Position numbers and translations under genes: made by a program. A stretch of 64,000 bases of DNA from Candida dubliniensis CD36. Its lineage: Eukaryota; Ascomycota; Pichiomycetes; Serinales; Debaryomycetaceae. Positions 24,908-34,400 of this stretch are shown here, piece by piece. Location: positions 1,240,001-1,304,000 of the forward strand of contig NC_012867.1 in assembly GCF_000026945.1 (NCBI RefSeq), read 5' to 3'. The first letter of the stretch is position 1, and every line of letters begins with the position of its first letter. The notes under the pieces are model-generated. The model was not told the DNA's origin and made no database searches. It saw nothing but the letters and a program-made list of their open reading frames with translations.

Positions 24908-26230
24908 ATGTTAGGAATAATATCAACATTTCTAAGATGGTCAATATCACCAGTGATTTTCATTTATAATTTGCTTCATGCTATAATTTCTCATACAATA
25001 ATCATTCCATTAAAACTATTTTTCAAAATATCCATATATATACCATTTTTGAAAATCCCCGTTATAGTTCCATTAATATATCTTTTAGAATTACATGAGA
25101 TAAAAGATACTAAATGGATTTTAACACAAATTGAATTATTTTCAATTACAACTTTGCATTTTTTGATTGTTTGTATCATTTTGGGTGGTATTGTAGGTAC
25201 AATTGCGGGGATAAACATGAGTGCCATTTCAATTGTTTTATCAGGGGAACCACTTGTATCGACACCAGCTGCAACTACTGCTACTACTACGACTGGTACA
25301 TTGGGTAAACCAAGTGTAAAGACTATAGGTGTTGATAAGAGTAAATTAGAACAAGTGTGGGAGAAATCAATTGCAACTGGAGTTGGCAATGAAAATGAAG
25401 GATTAGGGATTAAGAAAAAACTTGAAGAAGTCATAATTCCTGACATATTACCGAATTTATCCAAATCACGAATTCAATTGAAATTAAAACAACAGCAACA
25501 ACAACAACAACAGATACAAAAGTTGAAAGAACAACAAGGAATGACTCTTCGAAATCCAGAATTCAATGACACACAAAAACTTAGGAATGAAAAGATCAAC
25601 ATTAGCGATGAACTTGGTGGTGTTGATAACAATGACAACAACAACAACAATGAAATCCATGATATAGATGATATTGAAAGCACGGGGATCGAAGTTGTTG
25701 GTTTGGAAGATGATGGTTATGCATATACAGGAGGATTGAGAAATCGTAATCAGTATCAATATAATACCCATCTTCAAAAATCAGATAAAAATGCATCAAA
25801 ACAAAAGATAACTGCCAGAGCATCTGGTCATGAATCATTGAATCTGCCACAGATAGTATCTTCAACAACAGGTAGAAAGTTAAAAGACGTGAATGATGAA
25901 TCAAGTACTGATTCCAAAACAGTAAAGTTTGCCGAAGATTTGGTACAGGAGCAACCAATTGGAACCCTGCTGAGTCAGAGAAAGGCACCAACCGTAACAT
26001 TCCAAGAAGAACAGACAGAAAAAGAACAAAGAAATCAATTAAGAGGTGTTAATATTTTACAAGAAAATGAGGAAGTTAGTAGTACTGATGAAGGAGCATT
26101 ATCTAATATACCCGAGGAAACAGAAACAGAAACCGAAACCGAGAATGAAACTGGAACAGAAACAGAAGAAATTGAAGATCATATGTTTACTCAAGGTGAA
26201 AGTGTGACAGAAGATACTCTGTTGTACTGA
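24908..26230 (+). CDS. Unrecognised protein with N-terminal membrane segments and acidic tail
   Basis: This 440-residue protein is not assigned to a family. The first about 110 residues hold three hydrophobic stretches (about 11-33, 41-61 and 78-100), so it is probably an integral membrane protein with a short lumenal or loop region. The last hydrophobic segment is followed by GINMSAISIVLSGEP. The remaining about 330 residues are polar and probably cytosolic: a Gln run near 196-204, an Asn/Asp run near 240, and a Glu-Thr repeat near 405-425. Residues 337-341 read KTVKF, which fits the RVxF docking motif for PP1/Glc7; a similar PTVTF follows at about 360. Its own promoter lies downstream of SOK1 on the same strand. 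A mitochondrial or ER location cannot be decided from sequence. Confidence 0.75.
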   Translation: MLGIISTFLRWSISPVIFIYNLLHAIISHTIIIPLKLFFKISIYIPFLKIPVIVPLIYLLELHEIKDTKWILTQIELFSITTLHFLIVCIILGGIVGTIAGINMSAISIVLSGEPLVSTPAATTATTTTGTLGKPSVKTIGVDKSKLEQVWEKSIATGVGNENEGLGIKKKLEEVIIPDILPNLSKSRIQLKLKQQQQQQQQIQKLKEQQGMTLRNPEFNDTQKLRNEKINISDELGGVDNNDNNNNNEIHDIDDIESTGIEVVGLEDDGYAYTGGLRNRNQYQYNTHLQKSDKNASKQKITARASGHESLNLPQIVSSTTGRKLKDVNDESSTDSKTVKFAEDLVQEQPIGTLLSQRKAPTVTFQEEQTEKEQRNQLRGVNILQENEEVSSTDEGALSNIPEETETETETENETGTETEEIEDHMFTQGESVTEDTLLY

Positions 26231-27413
26231 ATTTAGCCGCAAGAATGTGTGTGTGATCAGATAGAAGATTGAAGCTTTATCTTGCGTTTTGGAGGGTTCA
26301 ATAATTGTTTTATTCATATTTAATTCTCATGTTATTATTGGTTATTTTCAAGAACTTTAAGCATATTTGTGTAAGATTTTGTACACGTGATGAGATTGTG
26401 ACACATCTTTAAAATCACCTTCCTTTTTTTTTCTCTTGGGCGCCGTCGCACATTTTGTATTAGTTGTTGTTGTTTGAGATTAAATTTAACATGGAAATTA
26501 AACCTCTATGTAGATTAGATGTTCATTTCAACAAGCCAATACAATTTTCTTAGCCAGTTTTAAATTCTCTGTTCCAATATCAGTTTTGGACATGAATACT
26601 TAAAGCTAGTACCAAGTTCACATAATGTAAAATAAAAATAGAAAGGAAAGAGAACAAGAACTGATTGGCCAGAACAATCTTTAAATGTATTTGGTGGAAT
26701 TAAAAAACTTTAAAATAACACCAACCTAGTACACAGTATTTTTTTTTTTTTTTTTTTTTTTTTTTGCCGTCTCCTCCTTTCCTCTTGAAATTTCATATTT
26801 AATTAATACTCTTCCATTAACTATTACTTGCTGAATTTTCACTCCTTACAATAAATTTTTGGCTTTCAGACACACCCAAGAGTTTAAACTTTGAGTTAGA
26901 TTTTTGTTTCAAAGTTGTTTTACCATTTGGAAATTATTGGGTTTTTTATTTGACTTTGTTAATTTTTCAATCAACCATCGAGGAGTGTGGGAGTGTTGGA
27001 GTGTATGTGTGTATATTAAGTGTGATTTTCTACATTCACAGTCTAATTTTAAATTTTTTCAGATTTTACTTTTTTTTTCTTTTCTTTTGTTTGTTTGTGC
27101 CTACAGATTCAATTTGCAAAAAGAAGTCCCACTTGTTTCAACCATTCAATTATTATTTCAACACCATCTTTATTTCTCAACATCTTCTAACCATCTCCAT
27201 TTACAACTACGCCATCTTTTGTATTGAGTTTATAAACCATTTTGTTTTAGTTTTAGACTATTAAAAGGTTCTGTGGAATTTGCACCCTTGTTTGGTTTGG
27301 ATTAGATTGGGTTTTGGCTATTCCCTTTTTTTTTTTCTTTGGAGTTGTTTGTGTACGTGTGTGGGTTGGTGATATACACACACAGTTAACAGGTATTCCA
27401 AATAGACAGTAAT
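26231..27413. other. Intergenic with T27 tract
   Basis: No gene recognised. It contains CACGTGAT at 26384-26391 and the longest homopolymer in the window, T27 at 26739-26765. The 400 bp before the next ATG are T-rich, as in Candida promoters and leaders. Two overlapping open frames near 26904-27264 are T-rich and lack ATG starts. Confidence 0.5.
26739..26765 (+). repeat. T27 homopolymer
   Basis: Longest uninterrupted homopolymer in the window. It may exclude nucleosomes upstream of the 27414 gene, or it could contain a length error. Confidence 0.85.
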
Positions 27414-28541
27414 ATGTCAGATAATGTTGAGAATAATAATTCAATGATTTCGGCGTATACAAGAATTTCTCCTGATTCAAACGATCTGCATTTTATCAAA
27501 ATCGTCAAATTTCAACGACAAGCAGATAAGACACCAACATCAATTCCATTCCCTACAACATTACCAAATAACACATCTACTAGCAACAACAACAACAACA
27601 CCATTCAAGACTTATCTGATGGTAAAAGAGTTCAATTGGGAAAGAAAATTATGGAACGGTTGTACACTGTGGGGATTTTATCTCGAAATGTGATTCAAAA
27701 ATGTCGAAAGAATTCATCTACAATATCCTCACCGGAATCATCAGTGATAGAATCGTCATCATCATCATCAACTCAGGACAGTATAAACCATTCAGTACTA
27801 CCAGTTTCAAATAATGGATCTGAAAATGGAGAAAATGGCCATATTCTTCCATCATCACCAACATCGACATCAAGTGCTATGTCCACGTCAAATTCAACAT
27901 TATCAAAAACAAGTGATACTTCAAGTCCACCTTCTGCAAATGGCAAAAAGAAAAGAGGAAGGAAACGTAAATTATCACTGGATGATAAACAAACGGAAAT
28001 CGACAATTGTAAGATCTACAATTGTAAAATTAAATTGAATATGTCTCACGGTGATGAAAAGTTTCATGTTCGTTTGCAGTTTGTATATAAAACAAAACCA
28101 AAAGTATTCACCTCCCACAACAACAACAACAGGAAAAACAATAATTATATTAGTAGTGGTAATCATTCCAGAAATGGATCCTATAACTACAATGGAAACG
28201 GTGTTAATTCCAAAGAAACCAACTCCAGTTTTAGTCGCAACAATAATGCATCTCCCAATGGACTCAATAGATTACTCAACCCATCTACAACAGAGACTCC
28301 AAACCTTAGCAATGGACACACAAATCACAGTTTGAGTACAAATGGATCAATAATACCACTTGAAGAAGAGAAAGTACCAAACATGTATATTACATTTGAC
28401 GAATTGATCAATTATTTACGAGATAAGATATTTTTCCCAGAAAACAAGAAAAACCTTCGTGGAATTGAGGTTAAAATAAACTATTTATTACAATTGTGTT
28501 CATTTAAATGTCTGATCAATGGAACTGAGATTGATATTTAG
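27414..28541 (+). CDS. Unrecognised Asn/Ser-rich protein with AT-hook-like basic motif
   Basis: This 375-residue protein is not assigned to a family. Conserved-looking, non-repetitive blocks sit at the N-terminus (about 18-35, DLHFIKIVKFQRQ), at 75-100 (LGKKIMERLYTVGILSRNVIQKC), at about 200-230 (CKIYNCKIKLNMSHGDEKF then VRLQFVYKTKP) and at the C-terminus (about 322-375, MYITFDELINYLRDKIFFP then NYLLQLCSFKCL). Between them are Ser- and Asn-rich linkers. A basic motif KKKRGRKRK near residues 177-187 resembles an AT-hook or nuclear localisation signal. The pattern suggests a nuclear or chromatin-associated protein, which is inference. The stop is followed by a convergent gene 517 bp away. Confidence 0.75.
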   Translation: MSDNVENNNSMISAYTRISPDSNDLHFIKIVKFQRQADKTPTSIPFPTTLPNNTSTSNNNNNTIQDLSDGKRVQLGKKIMERLYTVGILSRNVIQKCRKNSSTISSPESSVIESSSSSSTQDSINHSVLPVSNNGSENGENGHILPSSPTSTSSAMSTSNSTLSKTSDTSSPPSANGKKKRGRKRKLSLDDKQTEIDNCKIYNCKIKLNMSHGDEKFHVRLQFVYKTKPKVFTSHNNNNRKNNNYISSGNHSRNGSYNYNGNGVNSKETNSSFSRNNNASPNGLNRLLNPSTTETPNLSNGHTNHSLSTNGSIIPLEEEKVPNMYITFDELINYLRDKIFFPENKKNLRGIEVKINYLLQLCSFKCLINGTEIDI

Positions 28542-29058
28542 ATATATGAGGAACAGATATCTAGGAAGAATTACATTATTCGATAGCGGGGATGCTATAA
28601 ATTTAGGGGCCGTGTTTTGTATTTGAGAGCAAGTGTTAGTGTTAGAGTTAGAGCGAATATAAATATGGGTGCTTAAGTAGATAACAGTGAAAACGGTTGG
28701 TCTTTTCTTTTTCATTTCTTTAATTTTATTTATTTATAGTCAATTTTAATTAATATTTATTTTATATTCATCTTGGTTGTATTTTTTTTTGGGGGGGAAT
28801 ACTATTTGTAAATGAAAAGTAACAAACTTTCCAGCAACAAGGTGAGAGATAGATCAATGTATAGTTTTATTTTCTTTTGTTACAATGATCTTTCGAGTTG
28901 CCAAACATCAGCATTTTTTTTTTGTATTTTTCTAAAATAGTGGTCACAAATTATAGACAACAACTTTCCACATTCTAGTAAAATCCCACAAACAAAAAAG
29001 AAGAGCAAACATTTACGTTATACAAAATATATACAAAAGTCTATAGAAAACCATTTAA
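28542..29058. other. Convergent intergenic region
   Basis: This 517 bp stretch lies between two 3' ends. It is AT-rich with a G7-8 run near 28791 and T-runs; it presumably holds both polyadenylation regions. Nothing else seen. Confidence 0.5.
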
Positions 29059-31449
29059 TTATAATTTATAATGTCCAGGACTAGGTGGTCTTTCACCAGT
29101 TTCCCAAACCACGGGATTTTCACCTAATTCAAATTCAATGGTACCTCCATTGTTTCCAAATAAAGTATCATGGTCAACCCAATTCTTATTCCATTTTTTG
29201 CCATTAATCTTTAATGATTGAACATAAATATTTTTTTCCGATAAATTATTAGCCGTTACTTTGAATTGAGTACCGTTTTCCAAATTGATCGTCAAACTTG
29301 ATACAAATGGAGATGTGATCAAATATGTAGTGGTAGCAGGAACAGGATAAATTCCCATCATAGCAAATATCACCCAGGATTGCATTGATCCAGCATCGGA
29401 ATTACCTGGCAATCCGTTTTCACCAGTCTTGAAATATGTGTTCATGATATATCTGACCAATTCCACCGATCTATATTGTTGATTAATGAAATTATACAAA
29501 TAAGGTGTAGAAAAACTAGGCTCATTCCCAACATCAACAATTTTTTCATGTCCATGTAATAAATACATATCATCTAATCGTTGAATAACCAATGATGTAT
29601 CGTTATTTTTGTCATCGTTATTATGATTAATAAATTCAATTAACGTTTCCATATCATAAAGCATTGACCAACCATATTCAATTGGTTTAGCTTCGTATTC
29701 ATCATCACCCCAATAACATCCATAACAATTCAAAGGATCATAATTGGTATAATTAAATGAACCATCGGCATTTTTTGGTTGGAGAAACCCACTATAATGA
29801 TAATGGTTTGTAGAGGCATCGAAATTCCAAAGGTTTTGCCAATTAGCTGAACGCTTCAAGTATTTATCGTGATCATTTGAAGAGCCAAAATCTTTAGCCA
29901 AAACTGAAACTGCATAATCATCATATGCATACTCAACAGTTCTACTAACAGAACGAGTATAGTTTCGAGTGATATATCCATATTTCAACCAATCTGGCAA
30001 GGCACCACGACCTTGCTTGGAAGAATCAGTTGGTGAATACAGATCGTACCAATATGGTGGAGCAACTTCAGCATTTTTAACCATTGATGCATAAGCTAAT
30101 TTCCAATCAACATTATGTGACACTTTTTTCACATAAGCATCAGCAATGACAATATCAGAATTGGTACCACCTTGAACACGACCATTTTGATTTGCTGAAC
30201 GGGCATCTGGAGCATATCCATCGTTTTTGTAAATATTTGAAAGTGATTGAACAATTTCAGAACCTCTTGTTGGGTTGATTATATTGATTAATGGATTCAA
30301 TGTTCTAAATGTATCCCAAATAGTAAAGAAATCATCATAATAAACTATATTGTCTTGATTATCCCAATTTGGATTTTCACCAGTTCGATTAGAAGGTAAT
30401 AAATGTACACCGTACAAGTTGGTGTAAAATTCGTCAACAACAGTTTGATTGTCGTGTTCAACTGTAAACTTTTTGAATACTTCATCTTTCCATTGTTGTT
30501 GATTATGTTGAACCATTGAATCAAAATCATAATCTTTATCTTCAATATTTGAACAAGCTTTATCAGTGGAAATAAACGATATCCCAACACGGCTAATAAG
30601 TTCATTGTTCTTTAAATCTTGTTTATTAAATTGGAAACTTAATCCCATTGAATCATCAGTTTTACTTGAATTGGCTTGATTGGTGTTATAAGATACTTGT
30701 CCATTAGCAAAACTGGAAACTTCAGCAAAATCAACATTAAATTCACCACAGAAATAAATTGTCCAATCTGATTGATCACCCCAACCTCCTTTGATGGTAG
30801 TATGACCAGTATATCCATTCTTGTTTTTAGTTTTAATAGATCCTTCTACAAAATATTGAGTCCATTGTGGTCGTTTAGGTGCTGATAAATGATGAGATGC
30901 GTTAACCAATACGTTAACTTTATCACCAGTATGAAAATTATATTTGAATAATCCACTTCGTTCACCAGATGTAAATTCAATATCAATGTTGGGGGTATCA
31001 ACGAAATATTGTCCAATGGTAGCACTATCATGCTTGGTTCTCGTTAATGATAGTTCTTGATTACCAGTCAAAGTTTCATCTGTGTATGGCAATTGACAAA
31101 CCACTCCATATTGAGGAGCACCCCCAGTTCCACTTTCATGCATCATAGAAATCCCCGTGATTACTCCATTAGGTGCATATCCAGAATAAGAATCACCAAA
31201 GTCAGGATCATTTACATCAACTCCCACTTTGGCCATTCCAAAAGGTTGGGTTATACCAGGGAACATGTGTCCATTTTTACTAGTACCATAAAACAAGTCA
31301 ACATTTTTGAGAACGTCATTGGAATTATCTCCAGTATTATCTTTTTTGCGAAGTGGTAGATAATTGTATAAGTTTTCGATCGCTGTTGTTTCAACAATTA
31401 GGAAATAGTTTGATATGAGAAATATAATTGTGAGAATGGAGTTATTCAT
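29059..31449 (-). CDS. Secreted glycoside hydrolase family 92 (alpha-mannosidase-like)
   Basis: This 796-residue protein begins with a hydrophobic signal peptide (about residues 1-23, NNSILTIIFLISNYFLIVETT). The body is a full-length GH92 enzyme: an N-terminal beta-sandwich (LKNVDLFYGTSKNGHMFPG, YSGYAPNGVITGISMMHESG) and a C-terminal alpha/alpha barrel. The barrel carries YEAKPIEYGW (about 583-592, holding the probable acid Glu), VGNEPSFSTPYLYN (about 638-651) and GLPGNSDAGSMQSW (about 679-692, the probable base Asp). GH92 enzymes are Ca-dependent exo-alpha-mannosidases that trim N-glycans or mannans. There are many N-glycosylation sequons and no C-terminal GPI signal, so a secreted or vacuolar/ER location is likely. 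No truncation or frameshift is seen. The substrate cannot be told from sequence. Confidence 0.9.
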   Translation of the reverse strand: MNNSILTIIFLISNYFLIVETTAIENLYNYLPLRKKDNTGDNSNDVLKNVDLFYGTSKNGHMFPGITQPFGMAKVGVDVNDPDFGDSYSGYAPNGVITGISMMHESGTGGAPQYGVVCQLPYTDETLTGNQELSLTRTKHDSATIGQYFVDTPNIDIEFTSGERSGLFKYNFHTGDKVNVLVNASHHLSAPKRPQWTQYFVEGSIKTKNKNGYTGHTTIKGGWGDQSDWTIYFCGEFNVDFAEVSSFANGQVSYNTNQANSSKTDDSMGLSFQFNKQDLKNNELISRVGISFISTDKACSNIEDKDYDFDSMVQHNQQQWKDEVFKKFTVEHDNQTVVDEFYTNLYGVHLLPSNRTGENPNWDNQDNIVYYDDFFTIWDTFRTLNPLINIINPTRGSEIVQSLSNIYKNDGYAPDARSANQNGRVQGGTNSDIVIADAYVKKVSHNVDWKLAYASMVKNAEVAPPYWYDLYSPTDSSKQGRGALPDWLKYGYITRNYTRSVSRTVEYAYDDYAVSVLAKDFGSSNDHDKYLKRSANWQNLWNFDASTNHYHYSGFLQPKNADGSFNYTNYDPLNCYGCYWGDDEYEAKPIEYGWSMLYDMETLIEFINHNNDDKNNDTSLVIQRLDDMYLLHGHEKIVDVGNEPSFSTPYLYNFINQQYRSVELVRYIMNTYFKTGENGLPGNSDAGSMQSWVIFAMMGIYPVPATTTYLITSPFVSSLTINLENGTQFKVTANNLSEKNIYVQSLKINGKKWNKNWVDHDTLFGNNGGTIEFELGENPVVWETGERPPSPGHYKL

Positions 31450-34400
31450 CTTTAAATTAAAAAGTAACTTTTCAAAAAGGTATAAAAGTATTGAAATTGT
31501 TATTTGAAGAAATCAAAGTCTTTGAAAAATCTGTTTGAGTCAGGCATACACAGATATATATATATATATATATCGATGAAGTTGTTGATTATCGTTTTAA
31601 TTACCTCATGATGATGTGGCTTTCCTTATTTATTGGAGAATGATGTAAACAACATATGTTTTAGATATAATCAGCCCCCTTACGGAATGAACAATATAAA
31701 CAAAACAGAACGTGGTAGTAATGGTAATATCACTTGAAACACTCTTCTATATTTAAATTAGTTATATTAGTGGGAGCAACTTGAAAAGTATTAAGGTTTA
31801 ATTTGACGCCTCGGCGGCTTTTGGATCAAACAGATAATGTAATAATTCTCCAAATTTTTGTTTCCATTATTTTAGGTTTTTGCACCTAAAAATGGTAATT
31901 GAGGCCGAATAATAATGGAGATAATCACAAAAATCATCATACATGCTTCTTGTTATGCAAAAAATTGTGGATACTCTCCATATCATTTCATACCAATTTG
32001 CTATTTTTTTTTTTAGGTTTTTTGGTTTGTCAATAACAAATTGTAATTCTTGCGGGGGTATGACCCTTGCCCATGTGGTTCAAATTATGATTTGTTGACT
32101 ATTTGGAATGTTCTTTCAAATAGATTTGTTTATGCATTGTGCCTAAAAAAAAATGAATTGACATAACGCGTTTAGATGTACCATTTACTAAATTTAGGAT
32201 GAGATCAAAAAATATATCGAGACAACTATTGGATTGCCATGATGATAATCGTTTTACAGAAGTAATCCTCAAGCTTCATTTTTTGAAAAACAAAGGAGGA
32301 ATTGGTAAGAATTGTTAGAGTTAATATTGGGATTAAACAATATCGCCGAATTGTTGCAATTTTTACAGAATGCCGAAAGTTCTAGACTTTGTCATAAAAC
32401 AGAATGTAGTAATAAACAAAGAGAAAGAAAGAAATATCAAAAAAATAAGAAGTCAACAATAATAATAATATGGCTGGGGAAAAGCCGACACAATCAAGAA
32501 AAAAAAAAAGAAAAGAAAAGCCCCCTTATATGATTAAGTACATGAGTAGTAGACCCTCTAGAGTGACATATAACTTCAGTGCAAGTATAAATTTGAGAGC
32601 AAAATACTACGAAACAATCATGTTTATATGTTGATACTTTCTAAATAAACCATCTCCTTTCCAATGATTATTTTTAGTAATTAGGTTTTTTCTCACGGGT
32701 CATTAGGGCCAATAGAGCATGTCAAGTAAAGACTATTTTTAACAATCATTGAGGAATCAAAAGAGCAAAGAGAAACCATCTGGTAGCACGTGCGTTCAGT
32801 TGAGCAAATAACTAACAAGTTGCACTTTGATACCTATTGAAAGAGTCTATCAATTGACAATAACGATAATATCAATTCAACAAGGTGAATGCATGTGTCT
32901 AGTACTACTGAAATGATTTATACAATCAAAGTTTGATTGTTTTAACCATTACAAAAGGGTTTTTCTTTTTTTTCTTTAGCCACTTTTCATTGAGCCACAG
33001 ACATTGGACTGACTCCTTCAACCTACTGGAATATTATTTAAAGACAATGGTTGATTGAGAGTTGCGTCATTTGAGGCTTAAGGTCAACGTGGTGAACATG
33101 AACCAATATTTTAAAGCCATCACATCATTGCATTTAAGTATTTGATTTGTACTGTCATTATTCCTTCTATTTCATGGTTAACAATGCACATTTAAACAAA
33201 TGTGCATAAATTATCTGCTTTGTTTTTTTATTCTCCTTTCATAAAAGTTTTTCAATACATGACAACGGTGTCAATAATTTGAAATTTTAATAAAAATTTG
33301 ATAGAAAAGATAATCCAAAATATTGTGCAAAAAAATAAATGTGTTGCTAATTTTTCCGAGTGCTCACGTGGGTTTTTTTTTAAAAGATCAAAGTTTTAAT
33401 AATAATCAAACTAACAGAAACATGTGCTAAAGAAAACTCAAAACTAAAGGTAACCTTCCCCTTCTCTATGCTTTCTTTAATTTTGACTTTAGAATTTCTT
33501 TTTGGTATTTGAATTTTCACAATAACAAACACAATTTGTGACGTTGTAAATAATATTTTTACAAGCACGTGGTGAATCAAATACTTATACTGCTTATCTT
33601 ATGAAAGATTTCAAATTGTATAAATTTAAGCCAAAAAGAATAAGCTGCTTGTTGTAATAATACATATCCTTAACAGTGGTTCTACAGATATGATAAGTAA
33701 CGAATAGGTCCACATTTAGAGAAGTTTTGTTTTATATGCAATAAACTATATAAAGACAACACCTTTTTGTCAGTTATACCTTTTCCATAATCGACCCTAA
33801 TACTTTCACTTTAATAATAGACTATTCATTGTCAATTTGTCCTAATATTCTACACAATAAAACGGTTGGATAAACATGACTAATCAAAGAGATATATTAT
33901 CTTGATACTATAAGCGGAAATATTGAAAAAATACAAAGAACGTAAAGAATATTCTGCAATTACGAGTAAAAGGACTAATTTTTATCAACTACTTACTTCA
34001 ATCTTGTTCGTAGTATGCCCAAGGTTTGTTCGTAAAGCTAATCCTGTAGAAGATTAATAATACTATTGCCAGTATTAAAAACTTCCGTTATGGGTATTCT
34101 AGACATTTTTAAATTTCAATTTGACATGGAGAACCAAAAAACAAATTCTTCAACGATAAACGTCAAGTTGTCATTACTTTGCAGAACACAAGAAAACTCT
34201 ATTCAGACAACTGCTTTTTTTTTTGGCTATATTCTAGCACTTGCAACAAAATGCAAAGCTAATACTAACCAATAGAATACGAGATGAAATCAGACAACAC
34301 AAAAGTGTTTAAAATATTGTTAGCACAAAATCATAACGCACATTTGAAGAGCATGAAAAATTTTGTGAAAGAAACAAATTGTTTGTATTCATAGTTAGTA

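Noticed and set aside
26904..27264. Two overlapping about 105-codon frames before the 27414 gene
   Set aside because: Both are T-rich promoter or leader DNA without ATG starts.
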